This document shows, in pieces, positions 24,240 to 33,455 of a stretch of DNA of 47,962 bases. Source of the DNA: Micavibrio_C sp964577255 (lineage in GTDB: Bacteria; Pseudomonadota; Alphaproteobacteria; Micavibrionales; Micavibrionaceae); contig CAZNYM010000010.1 of assembly GCA_964577255.1 (NCBI GenBank), positions 1-47,962 of the forward strand, written 5' to 3'. The position numbers were made by a program, and so were the translations under genes. Under the pieces are notes generated by a model. It saw nothing but the letters and a program-made list of their open reading frames with translations. It did not search any database and had not been told where the DNA came from. Numbering within the stretch: the stretch's first letter is position 1; every line of letters begins with the position of its first letter.

Positions 24240-25094
24240 ATGAACAGGCGTAAGGTTTTACTGGCTCTGGCGGCGGGCGCGGCCGTCGCCGCGTTTGCCC
24301 GCAAGGCGCGCGGGACGGATTGCGCCTCCCCTGATGACGCGCTGGCACAAGCGGTCATGCAGGACGCCGCCACGGCCCTGCCCGGGCTTTACGCACAAAG
24401 CCCGGTCACCCTGGTGGGTGATACGCTGCACAACCGTCCCGAGGGCATGCTGTTCTTTTTCGGCCTGAAGAATGTGGAATATCTCAGGAACGCCGGCAAA
24501 AAATCCGTTTTCATCGAAGCACCGCCCGCATTTCAGAAGCTGCTCGACGGCACGGCGCGGGGCCTGCTGGGCCCGAACGAGTTGGCCGCGAGCTTTGTCA
24601 TACCCTGGCTTCAGCCGAAGGAAAACATGGCCGTCATCAGGAACATGTGGCGCGGCCTGCGTATGATGAGCATGAGCGGTATCGCCGTGCATGCGGTCGA
24701 TCAGATGCAGGCGCAACTGACGCCGGAAGAAATAAAGGACTTCACCGATCACATGGTCGGTAGAAAACTGCTTTCCGATCAGCAGTTGGTCGACATCATG
24801 CAAAAGCGCAGCGACGACACGTTGCTGCACCAGGCTATTCTCGAGAAAGCGGGAGACCGTCCCTATGTCGTGCTGCATGGTGCGCATCATTTTGAATCGC
24901 GCGCCAAAAGCCTGCGCGGCCTGCTGGACGCTCGCAACCCCGTGCATATTAATATATACGCCGATCGCGCTGCCTACGCCGACCCGCGCGCCTGCGGCTA
25001 CACCGCGCCTTATGCCCATATTGTGGCTGAAAACAAAATCTTCGCCGCCGCCGTGCCGCGCGCGCAGGTCCTGAAAAGCCTACTTCCCGCCTGA
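24240..25094 (+). CDS. Exported protein, possibly of the ChaN/EreA-like superfamily
   Basis: A 284-residue protein beginning MNRRKVLLALAAGAAVAAFARKARG, a signal peptide with a twin-arginine-like NRRK start. The mature part has VTLVGDTLHNRPEGMLFFF near residue 60, SVFIEAPPAFQKLL near residue 90, and IAVHAVDQMQ in the middle. PYVVLHGAHHFESRAKSL lies near the C-terminus. The spacing of an early HN/GD motif, an E-A-P segment and a late GAHH resembles the ChaN/erythromycin-esterase/TraB superfamily; this is pattern recognition, not a firm assignment. It ends 15 bases inside the convergent deaminase-like gene. Tat export would fit folding with a cofactor before export. Confidence 0.6.
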   Translation: MNRRKVLLALAAGAAVAAFARKARGTDCASPDDALAQAVMQDAATALPGLYAQSPVTLVGDTLHNRPEGMLFFFGLKNVEYLRNAGKKSVFIEAPPAFQKLLDGTARGLLGPNELAASFVIPWLQPKENMAVIRNMWRGLRMMSMSGIAVHAVDQMQAQLTPEEIKDFTDHMVGRKLLSDQQLVDIMQKRSDDTLLHQAILEKAGDRPYVVLHGAHHFESRAKSLRGLLDARNPVHINIYADRAAYADPRACGYTAPYAHIVAENKIFAAAVPRAQVLKSLLPA

Positions 25095-25976
25095 TACGAT
25101 TTCCCGGCGTCCGTTCTCGAGATTCTCAACCACGAATGCATAGGGCAGCAGCGCCGCAAGCGCGACCGTCTGCGCCGCGCCCGCGAGCGTCAGCGCGGTG
25201 AAATCCGTGCGCGGGGTGCAGAATTCGTTCATCTTCTGGCGGCAGTCGCCGCAGGGAAAGCCGGGGTCGCCCCGCGCCAGCGTCGTGACGTTGGCGATGC
25301 GGGCGGCGGGCCCGAGCGCCGTCACCATGGCCGCGATCGCCAGCGCTTCGGCGTGCATCGATATGTTGGCGCCGGTTTCGACGTTGGCGCCGTAAAAATG
25401 CGCACCCGATGTCGTCGTCACCCGCGCGCTGATCGAATAGCCGCTGACGGGGCAATAGGCACCGGTCATGGCGGTGCGCAGGCGCAGGAGCGAGTCATCG
25501 GCCGGGCTGCCCGCGCCGCGCCGCATATCCTGCCGGGTTTTTTTCTTTTCCTCGAGAACGGACGGCGCGAAGGAAAGCGCGGACGCGTAAGCCATCAGGT
25601 CGCCTAGGCGGTGCGTGCCGCCGAAGCCCCTCATGGGCGTAGCCAGGCGGATCATGGTTGCAGCCGTGCAGAACTGACGCAGGCGCGCCAGCGCCACCAC
25701 GGCGGGAAGTCTGTCCGCTTTATCTTCGCCGTTGACGATGATGACATCGGTGATGACTGGCAGGGCGTCGCTTTCCACCCAGTCCGACTCCACCACCATC
25801 GCGCCGATGGCGGTTTCCACGCCTTCGAACCCGTCGGTGAAGGCGGCGTTCTCGCACGTCACGCCGAACCAGGCCCGGCCATCCTCCGCCACCAGCGCAG
25901 CGGCGCTCGGACATCCGGAATAAGGCGCATAGGCGTTCTTCAGCAGCGCGGCTGTGCGGGCCAGAATGGCATCCAT
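25080..25976 (-). CDS. Two-domain cytidine-deaminase-like protein, N-terminal half inactive
   Basis: The 298-residue protein has two cytidine-deaminase folds. The C-terminal half has a complete zinc site: YCPVSGYSISARV, GANVETGANISMHAEALAI with H208 and E210, and FPCGDCRQKMNEF with C242 and C245. The N-terminal half begins AYAPYSGCPSAAALV and aligns with the same fold (VTCENAAFTDGFEGVETAIG). It has Gly-Val-Glu in place of Cys/His-Ala-Glu, and no PCxxC, so it cannot bind zinc in the usual way. E. coli Cdd also has one active and one vestigial domain, but in the opposite order. The substrate may be cytidine or a modified nucleoside. A paralogue lies at 33456-34535. Confidence 0.85.
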   Translation of the reverse strand: MDAILARTAALLKNAYAPYSGCPSAAALVAEDGRAWFGVTCENAAFTDGFEGVETAIGAMVVESDWVESDALPVITDVIIVNGEDKADRLPAVVALARLRQFCTAATMIRLATPMRGFGGTHRLGDLMAYASALSFAPSVLEEKKKTRQDMRRGAGSPADDSLLRLRTAMTGAYCPVSGYSISARVTTTSGAHFYGANVETGANISMHAEALAIAAMVTALGPAARIANVTTLARGDPGFPCGDCRQKMNEFCTPRTDFTALTLAGAAQTVALAALLPYAFVVENLENGRREIVSGGK

Positions 25977-26053
25977 CGCAGTTTGTCCTTGTGTTGGAGC
26001 GCCTCATTGAATATGAGAAGACAGGAAAACGCAAGCTTCGCGGAGGGCTTCCC

Positions 26054-26698
26054 ATGCGTCCCCATCTCAAAATTTCGATTATTTTATGCGTGCTGGCGCT
26101 GGCGGCGCTCGCGGGCTATGCCGGCACCCTGCAGGCGAACCGTCCCGCCGGCATGGCGGTGAACAAGCCGGCGCTTGAAACCATCGAGCCGAACGCGGGC
26201 GTGGCCGGGCTGGCGCTGGGCGGCCCCTTCGAACTGATCGACGAAAACGGCGCGGCGGTGAGCGAGAAGACTTTCCTCGGCTCCTACACGCTGATCTTTT
26301 TCGGCTTCACCTTCTGCCCCGATATCTGCCCGGTCGAGCTGAAAAAAGTGGCGCAGATTTTGAAGCTGCTGGGGCCCGAGGCGGGGATGGTCACGCCGCT
26401 CTTCGTCACCACCGATCCCGCGCGCGACACGCCGGAAGTCATGAAATCCTACACCGACCAGTACGATCCGCGCCTGATCGGCCTGACCGGATCGGTCGCG
26501 CAGATCAAGCATATGGAGGATATCTTCAAGGTCTATTCTGCCAAGATCGAGGATCCGCGCTTCAGCGATTATATGGTCAACCATTCCTCATTCCTCTATT
26601 TCATGGATCCGGAAGGCAAAACGGTGGCGCTTTTCCACCCCGGCGACACGGCGGATAACATCGCCAAAAGCATACAGGGCCATTTGCAGAACCTGTAA
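26054..26698 (+). CDS. SCO1/SenC copper protein for cytochrome oxidase assembly
   Basis: A 214-residue protein with one N-terminal membrane anchor (residues 6-24) and a periplasmic thioredoxin-like domain. The copper-binding motif is C88-P-D-I-C92 in FGFTFCPDICP. The matching histidine is in YMVNHSSFLYFMD, and VTTDPARDTPEVM is the SCO signature. SCO1 delivers copper to, or reduces thiols at, the CuA site of cytochrome c oxidase. The ATG at 26054 lies seven bases after GGAGG and gives the expected anchor; an upstream frame extension has no homology. It precedes fadL by 46 bases. Confidence 0.95.
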   Translation: MRPHLKISIILCVLALAALAGYAGTLQANRPAGMAVNKPALETIEPNAGVAGLALGGPFELIDENGAAVSEKTFLGSYTLIFFGFTFCPDICPVELKKVAQILKLLGPEAGMVTPLFVTTDPARDTPEVMKSYTDQYDPRLIGLTGSVAQIKHMEDIFKVYSAKIEDPRFSDYMVNHSSFLYFMDPEGKTVALFHPGDTADNIAKSIQGHLQNL

Positions 26699-26711
26699 AC
26701 CGCGCTAGAAT
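26684..26711 (+). promoter_or_regulatory. Possible promoter of fadL
   Basis: TTGCAG (26684-26689) overlapping the SCO1 3' end and TAGAAT (26706-26711) are separated by 16 bases, about 35 bases before the fadL start. A strong Shine-Dalgarno-like AAAGGGAGAA follows. Confidence 0.4.
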
Positions 26712-26744
26712 CGGCGCCGTGATTTCCACCAAAGGGAGAACATC

Positions 26745-28022
26745 ATGCGCGCAGCCCTCAGCAAGCTTTCAGCATCCCTCCTCTGCCTTGCCGCCGTTTC
26801 CGCCGCCGGACCGGCGCACGCCGCCGGCTTTTACCTGCAGGAAACCTCGATCGCGGGCCTGGGCGCCTCGTTCTCGGGCGCGGTCACGGTGCTGGACGAC
26901 GCCTCGGCCGCCTATTCCAACCCGGCCGCCATGACCCGCCTCGAGCGCGGCATGGTCAGCGGCGGCGGCACGGTCATCAGCCCGATCGTGAAAATGGACG
27001 ATGACGGCACGACCTTCGACTTCAACGGCCCCGGCGCGGGCGGCGTCGCGGCGCTGGGCGGCAATGACGGCGGCAATCCCTACCGGCCCAAGGTGGTGCC
27101 CGCGCTGGCGATCGCCTGGCCGTTCATGGACGGGCGCGTGTGGGGGGGGCTTAGCATCAACGCCCCCTTCGGCCTCGGCAACAAATACAACGAAGACTGG
27201 TTCGGTCGCTACGATTCGATCGAAACCCACCTGAAAACCATCAATATCTCCCCGACCGCCGCCTTCAGAATCACCGATACGCTTGCGATCGGCGGCGGGA
27301 TCGACATTCAATACGCCGACGCCACGCTGCGCGCTGCCGTCAGCAACATCGCTTCCGAGGGTGAAAGCAGCCTCGAGGGCGATGACTGGAGCTACGGCTA
27401 CAATATCGGCCTGCACTACACCCCCATCCCCTCGACCGTGATCGGCGCGCATTACCGCTCGGAAATGCGCCACGAGCTCAAGGGCCGCATCGCCGTGCAG
27501 AGCCTGAGCAGCGGCAATTTTGATGAAAGCGGCACGGCCGACCTCAACCTGCCCGATATCGCCAGCTTCGGCATCAGTCATCAGGTCGACCCGCGCCTGC
27601 GCTTCAACGCCCAGGCTACCTGGTTCGGCTGGAACGACTTCCAGGAAATCGCGCCGCAGCGCGATGACGGCGTGGCCGTGGCCGCGACCCTGCAGAACTA
27701 TAAAACCACCTGGGCTTATGCCATCGGCGCGGAATACACGCTCAGCGACCGGCTGGTCGTGCGCGGCGGCCTGCAGCTCGACGAAACCCCCACGCGCGAC
27801 GAAGCCCGCACCAGCCGCACGCCCGACGGCGACCGCACCTGGTTCACGGCCGGTTTCTCCTACGAGCTGAATGATGATGTCGTACTCGATGTGGCCGGCG
27901 GCTATATCGACATCAGCCAGGAGCGGATCAATCTCACCCGCAACTCAAGCCTCGCGGAAATCAATGCCACCACCGAAGGCAGCGTCAGCCTGCTGGCGGT
28001 GGGCGTGAGTTACAAGTTTTAA
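26745..28022 (+). CDS. fadL: FadL/TodX-type outer-membrane transport protein
   Basis: A 425-residue outer-membrane beta-barrel of the FadL family, which lets long-chain fatty acids or other hydrophobic compounds cross the outer membrane. The signal peptide is cleaved near AHA-AGF. The mature N-terminus AGFYLQETSIAGLGASFSG and DDASAAYSNPAAMTRL (the NPA hatch motif) are diagnostic. WGGLSINAPFGLGNKY and alternating-strand segments continue to a C-terminal aromatic residue (YKF), as expected for a barrel inserted by BAM. The beta-oxidation genes elsewhere in the window agree with fatty-acid use. The true substrate cannot be told. Confidence 0.93.
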   Translation: MRAALSKLSASLLCLAAVSAAGPAHAAGFYLQETSIAGLGASFSGAVTVLDDASAAYSNPAAMTRLERGMVSGGGTVISPIVKMDDDGTTFDFNGPGAGGVAALGGNDGGNPYRPKVVPALAIAWPFMDGRVWGGLSINAPFGLGNKYNEDWFGRYDSIETHLKTINISPTAAFRITDTLAIGGGIDIQYADATLRAAVSNIASEGESSLEGDDWSYGYNIGLHYTPIPSTVIGAHYRSEMRHELKGRIAVQSLSSGNFDESGTADLNLPDIASFGISHQVDPRLRFNAQATWFGWNDFQEIAPQRDDGVAVAATLQNYKTTWAYAIGAEYTLSDRLVVRGGLQLDETPTRDEARTSRTPDGDRTWFTAGFSYELNDDVVLDVAGGYIDISQERINLTRNSSLAEINATTEGSVSLLAVGVSYKF

Positions 28023-28032
28023 CAACTATTGC

Positions 28033-28066
28033 TGTCATCTCGGCGAAAACCAGGATCCAGGGCCGC
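28033..28066. repeat. Degenerate alphaproteobacterial-type intergenic palindromic repeat
   Basis: TGTCATCTCGGCGAAAACC followed by AGGATCCAGGG resembles the dispersed TGTCATCCCGGCGAAAGCC-GGGATCCAG element common between genes in many alphaproteobacteria. Two stem positions are altered. It lies between converging fadL and the SCP2 gene. Only one copy is present in the window. Confidence 0.45.
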
Positions 28067-28083
28067 AGGGTGAAAGAAGATTC

Positions 28084-28386
28084 TTAGTCTTCCAGCACCG
28101 CGTTCAGCTTCATGGCGATGCCCATCGAGCCGCGGATTTTCAGTTTTCCCATCATAAAGGCCAGGTTGGGGTCCTGCTTCCCCTCCAGAATGGCGTCGAA
28201 CGTCTCGGCCGCGCACTGGAACACCGTGTCGGCCTCGCCGTCCTCGTGCGTGATCGCGGCGGGGCTTTGCGTGCCGTCAACCAGGATGATGCCGTCCTCG
28301 CCGAAATCGAACTTGACCCGGGCGTTGATGCCGGCAGCGCGGGAGAGGCGGGAGCGGATTTTTTCGGTGAGAGAATCAAGGTCCAT
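28084..28386 (-). CDS. SCP2 sterol/lipid-carrier domain protein
   Basis: A 100-residue stand-alone SCP2 (sterol carrier protein 2) domain. The order of elements is typical: MDLDSLTEKIRSRL helix, VKFDFGEDGIILVDG strands, ADTVFQCAAETFDAILEG, and AFMMGKLKIRGSMGIAMKL near the end. This last part forms the hydrophobic tunnel in the family. It binds fatty acyl or other lipids and may shuttle substrates for beta-oxidation. An ATG at 28401 could add five residues; neither start has a good Shine-Dalgarno. A terminator separates it from the upstream small secreted-protein gene. Confidence 0.85.
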   Translation of the reverse strand: MDLDSLTEKIRSRLSRAAGINARVKFDFGEDGIILVDGTQSPAAITHEDGEADTVFQCAAETFDAILEGKQDPNLAFMMGKLKIRGSMGIAMKLNAVLED

Positions 28387-28401
28387 GCCCGATTGTACCA
28401 T

Positions 28402-28439
28402 AAACAAAAGAACCGCAAACCTCTCCGGCCTGCGGTTCT
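28402..28439 (-). terminator. Intrinsic terminator after the small secreted-protein gene
   Basis: On the minus strand AGAACCGCA (28439-28431) and TGCGGTTCT (28417-28409) pair perfectly around a 13-base loop, followed by TTTTGTTT. It lies 19 bases after the stop of the gene at 28458. Confidence 0.85.
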
Positions 28440-28457
28440 CCAAGAAAAACTGGTTTT

Positions 28458-28829
28458 TTACTGCGGCTTGCAGCCGGGCGTGACGTCGCCGGGCTCGCCG
28501 GCGATGCCGAAGCCCGTTTCCTTGCTCTTGTCCTTCATCGCCTGCAGGATGTCGCGCACAAAGTCCTGGTTGCCGGTACTGAACTGTTCGCCGGTATAGG
28601 GTTTGACGGCCTTCGCCAGCATGTCCTTCAGCGTCTGCGCCATGTCACCCGGCACCAGCGCCGGGCTTTTTTCATCGGCCAGAATAGCAAAGCGCGCGTG
28701 GGCGGTATGACCGTCACTGGTGCAGGCCTGCGCGTTATACGTGCCCACCAGGCCGGCCGCCTGCGTGCCGCCGATCGAAGCGGCCAGCACCGCGCCCGCG
28801 GCGAAAGATTTACCGAAGATTGATTTCAT
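28458..28829 (-). CDS. Small secreted protein of unknown function (two cysteines)
   Basis: A 123-residue protein with a signal peptide (MKSIFGKSFAAGAVLAASIGGTQA). The mature part of about 100 residues has one early cysteine (YNAQACTSDGH) and one at the very end (GDVTPGCKPQ), which may form a disulfide. The rest is helical with no motif I recognise. It has its own terminator and a good Shine-Dalgarno (AGGGAGAA), so it is expressed as a single gene. Confidence 0.75.
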   Translation of the reverse strand: MKSIFGKSFAAGAVLAASIGGTQAAGLVGTYNAQACTSDGHTAHARFAILADEKSPALVPGDMAQTLKDMLAKAVKPYTGEQFSTGNQDFVRDILQAMKDKSKETGFGIAGEPGDVTPGCKPQ

Positions 28830-28890
28830 GATTGTTCTCCCTGTGAAAATTTTTTGTTATGCAGGGACGATAGCACGCTGCGCGCGTGAC

Positions 28891-29499
28891 TCAAGAGGGT
28901 TGTTGTACCAGCAGATTATCACAGCGCAGCCATCCGGCGATGCTGGCGCGGGGGCGGGCGGGCGGAAGCACCTCGTGCGGGATCTCCTCGCTCATGAATA
29001 CGGCCAGCGTGCCCGCGCGCGGCAGAATCCTTGTCATTTCCCGGTCTTCGTCCTGCGGGTGGTAAAGCACCAGATGCCCGCCGTCGCTCTCCTGCCAGCC
29101 GGGGGTCAGGTATGTGACGGTCGAGACCACGCGGTTTTTGCGGCCGCGAAAGGAATCGACATGCTTTTTGTAAAACCCGCCCGCGTCGTAAACCGCGTAA
29201 TGCGCCTCGAAGCCGTTGAGACCTAAAAACAGCGTCCGGTTGAGATCGGCGCGCAGATCGTCCATCCGGCGCAGATAATCCTGCTGCGCCGTCCCCTGCC
29301 CCGCGAGCCAGAGCGTCTGGTCATTGCGGATGTCGGCGCGCTGCGCGCGGTCCTGCGCCCGCCCGACGGCCGCCGCACGCAGCATCCCGGCCTGTTGCAG
29401 CGTGGCCAGATCCTCGCGCAAAGCCGCGATCAGATTTTCATCGAAATAATTTTCCTGCACCGACCAGCTCTGGCCGCGCAGATCGTCGGCGATATTCAT
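28891..29499 (-). CDS. 2-oxoglutarate/Fe(II)-dependent oxygenase
   Basis: A 202-residue member of the prolyl-4-hydroxylase-like 2OG-Fe(II) oxygenase superfamily. The iron ligands are readable as H113-x-D115 in FYKKHVDSF and H175 in IPHEVLPP. R184 nine residues later (RASIAGWLR) is the usual 2-oxoglutarate-binding arginine. The double-stranded beta-helix strands STVTYLTPGW and GGHLVLYHP lie between. Similar bacterial proteins hydroxylate proline or other residues in proteins; the target here is unknown. Its start overlaps the stop of the HAD-YunG gene by four bases, so the two are translated together. Confidence 0.9.
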   Translation of the reverse strand: MNIADDLRGQSWSVQENYFDENLIAALREDLATLQQAGMLRAAAVGRAQDRAQRADIRNDQTLWLAGQGTAQQDYLRRMDDLRADLNRTLFLGLNGFEAHYAVYDAGGFYKKHVDSFRGRKNRVVSTVTYLTPGWQESDGGHLVLYHPQDEDREMTRILPRAGTLAVFMSEEIPHEVLPPARPRASIAGWLRCDNLLVQQPS

Positions 29500-30599
29500 G
29501 CCATCTCTTTTTTGAGTTGGAGATACCGCTCTCTTGTTTTTTCAAAGGAGAGAATATAATCCCGCGTTGTCGCAAACTCCTTTGTCTTGGGCACACCCTC
29601 CGGAATGACGGTTCCGTCCGGAAATTGTTCGCGTGTGAAATCCACTTCCTGGCCATTAATCTTGTTGAAATAGTGCGACACTTTTTCGCCCCCGGGCAAA
29701 ACGGCCTCCGCCCACACAATCTCGCCCCCCAGCTGATCCTGCACGGCGCAGCATGTTACGGCGCACTGGCCCCAGGCGGGGTTGTCCGGCGACCAGCGCG
29801 CCGGATCACTGCTGGTAACGGCGCTCCAGGCCGAGCGCAGGCGCTGTTTCAATTGGTTATCTGTCTTTCCCTGTTCCATGTTCTTTTCTTTCTCTGAAAT
29901 AACGCCAAGAACTTCATGAAGGTGGTGAACGGTGGCCGCGCGCGGCGGAACGGGCCCCTCGGCCTCCGGCGCCCATGTGTGCGAACGAAGCAAAATCGTG
30001 TTCAGCCCGACGGAATCGGCGGGAATAATATCTGCCTTCACGCTGTCACCAACGCTGAATGAACGATCGATATCGATATCATGCGCATCAATCAATGCGC
30101 GGAAAACGGCTTCATTTTTATCATCGACGATGCATACATCATCGAACAGCCCGGTATGATCGAATTCGGCAAGACGTTTCTCCTGTACCCAGCGCTCGCC
30201 TTTGGTCAGGATAATCAGCTTGTATCCGGCCTGTTTGAGATCGCGCAGCAGCGCGCCCACGCCTTCCATCGGCGCGGCCTTGCGGTCAAACACGCTGTTT
30301 CCCAACAGGCGAACATGGGCCTTTTCGGCATCGGTGGCCCTGGAATGAAAGGAAAGCAGCGCGGCCTCGAAGCTCGCGGGAAAACGCGCGGCCGTGTACA
30401 GATATTTTTGTCCGGTCGCGGGGTCGATTTCATGAACCAGCAGCGCCGATACGCGTTGCTGCTCCGTGCGGACGGCCGCGCGCCCTGCATCCGTCAGATC
30501 GTCCATATAGTCGAGAAAAGACGCGCGCGCCGCGTCATACAGTGCCTGCAGCTTCCACAGCGTGTTGTCGGCATCGAAAATGACGGCTTTGTCTCCCAT
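29496..30599 (-). CDS. HAD-family hydrolase fused to a YunG-like domain
   Basis: A 367-residue protein with two parts. Residues 1-235 are a haloacid-dehalogenase phosphatase: D9-A-D11 nucleophile motif in VIFDADNTLW, LIILTKG (motif II), and FSVGDSVKAD (motif IV, D185). Residues 241-367 resemble the YunG family, with RWSPDNPAWGQCAVT, GGEIVWAEAV, VSHYFNKINGQEVDFTREQF. YunG proteins have no settled function and are normally encoded alone. An internal ATG at residue 241 with a weak AGAAAAG upstream leaves open that the second part is also made separately. The gene is coupled to a 2OG oxygenase downstream. I infer some nucleotide or sugar-phosphate role, unproven. Confidence 0.82.
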   Translation of the reverse strand: MGDKAVIFDADNTLWKLQALYDAARASFLDYMDDLTDAGRAAVRTEQQRVSALLVHEIDPATGQKYLYTAARFPASFEAALLSFHSRATDAEKAHVRLLGNSVFDRKAAPMEGVGALLRDLKQAGYKLIILTKGERWVQEKRLAEFDHTGLFDDVCIVDDKNEAVFRALIDAHDIDIDRSFSVGDSVKADIIPADSVGLNTILLRSHTWAPEAEGPVPPRAATVHHLHEVLGVISEKEKNMEQGKTDNQLKQRLRSAWSAVTSSDPARWSPDNPAWGQCAVTCCAVQDQLGGEIVWAEAVLPGGEKVSHYFNKINGQEVDFTREQFPDGTVIPEGVPKTKEFATTRDYILSFEKTRERYLQLKKEMA

Positions 30600-30643
30600 G
30601 GGGAGACACTAGGAGGGCTGCAAAAATATGTCAATGCGGGCCG

Positions 30644-32449
<1,806 letters not shown>

Positions 32450-32542
32450 GGGGGGAATCTCCCTAAGAGTCTCAATACCTTAACACTATAGGCAAAAAAG
32501 CTTAACAAGAGATGGCTAAAAAATCTCTTATAGAATAAGGAG

Positions 32543-32571
32543 TTGACACATATATTAGTTTATTATAATAT
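32543..32571 (+). promoter_or_regulatory. Strong promoter upstream of the XRE gene / candidate small RNA
   Basis: A perfect TTGACA (32543-32548) precedes TAATAT at 17 bases (32566-32571) or TATAAT at 15 bases (32564-32569), in a strongly AT-rich patch. Transcription would start near 32576. Confidence 0.6.
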
Positions 32572-32575
32572 ATTG

Positions 32576-32661
32576 ATGTTAAGAGTAACGACTACATCTC
32601 TCCAAAATGCAAGTGTAGGCAAGCGCGCACCGAACCCCTTCCTGGTGCGCGTTTGCTTTTT
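32576..32661 (+). ncRNA. Candidate small RNA or terminator-attenuated leader before the XRE gene
   Basis: Between the promoter at 32543 and the XRE gene lies a complete transcription unit of about 86 bases. It starts with a small hairpin (GTTA-AGAG-TAAC) and ends in a strong intrinsic terminator: GCAAGCGCGCACC (32619-32631) and GGTGCGCGTTTGC (32644-32656), 13 bp with one G-U pair, then TTTTT. The 12-base terminator loop contains CCCCTTCC, which could pair with purine-rich ribosome binding sites, as in the anti-Shine-Dalgarno loops of several alphaproteobacterial sRNAs. It may be a free sRNA or an attenuator for the XRE gene. An ATG at 32576 would allow a leaderless in-frame extension of the XRE protein, which I consider less likely. 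Confidence 0.5.
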
Positions 32662-32686
32662 CGGGGCCGCTGTGCAACATGGATTG

Positions 32687-33331
32687 ATGTTCAGCAAGAT
32701 CAGCCCGCAGCAGATCAAGGCCGCCCGCGCGCTCCTGGAATGGAGCCAGACCGACCTGGGCGAGAAAACCGGCCTGTCTCAGGCCGCCATCGCCAATATC
32801 GAAACCGCCCGCCACCGCCCCAACGACACCACCCTCGACAGCCTGCTGACGGCGTTCGATCAGGCCGGCATCGAATTCATCGACGGCGGCGTGCGCCTGC
32901 GCCCCGACAGCCTCGAGATCATCGAGGGCGAAGACATCGCCGCGCGCATGCCCGACATCTATTTCGAAACCCTGCTGCATTCGGGGGCGGAAGAAGTGAT
33001 GATCAACGGCGTCGATTTCTCGATCATGGACAAAACCACCGGACAGGTCGTCCTCAGCAACATCGAACGCCTCAAGGCCGCCGGCAAGCGCCAGCGCGTG
33101 CTGGTGCGCGAGGGCACCCCCGTCAGGGACATACTGGGCCCCCTTTCCTGGCACCGCGCTTTGCCCGCGCATCTGTTCTCGGCGGTCACGCCCTCGCTCG
33201 TCTATCACAACTGCTTCGCCATCATGCTGTTCGACAAGAAACAGGTGATGATCATCCGCAACGGCAACCTGGCCGAATACCAGAAGCGCCAGTTTGATTT
33301 CCTGTGGGACAGCGCCCGGCCTCTCGGCTGA
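32687..33331 (+). CDS. XRE-family transcriptional regulator with TrmB/PLD-like C-terminal domain
   Basis: A 214-residue regulator. Residues 5-60 are an XRE/Cro helix-turn-helix (IKAARALLEWSQTDLGEKTGLSQAAIANIE). The remaining 140 residues, with ARMPDIYFETLLHSGAEEVMI, IERLKAAGKRQRVLVREG and the closing NLAEYQKRQFDFLWDSA, look like the phospholipase-D-like effector domain found in TrmB regulators and some stress sensors. That C-terminal assignment is by pattern only. The ATG at 32687 has a weak ribosome binding site; the in-frame ATG at 32576 is the alternative. It lies directly upstream of a deaminase-like gene in an AT-rich setting and is the obvious candidate to control it. Confidence 0.85.
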   Translation: MFSKISPQQIKAARALLEWSQTDLGEKTGLSQAAIANIETARHRPNDTTLDSLLTAFDQAGIEFIDGGVRLRPDSLEIIEGEDIAARMPDIYFETLLHSGAEEVMINGVDFSIMDKTTGQVVLSNIERLKAAGKRQRVLVREGTPVRDILGPLSWHRALPAHLFSAVTPSLVYHNCFAIMLFDKKQVMIIRNGNLAEYQKRQFDFLWDSARPLG

Positions 33332-33455
33332 GCGCCGTGACGTATCCTCCCTATCCCATTATTATAATTAAATAAACGGCTATATTAATATTTTATTGTG
33401 TTTTTTTATATTTTTTATTATTTTTCCTTTTTTCTTATGAATAAGAGAGGGTTTC

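Noticed and set aside
32485..32497. Shared GCCTATAGT/GCCTATAAT-type sequence upstream of the acyl-CoA dehydrogenase and of the gene at 13707-15005 as a common regulatory site
   Set aside because: The similarity is limited to a -10 box plus a T-run, which can arise by chance, and the acyl-CoA dehydrogenase copy lacks a suitable -35.
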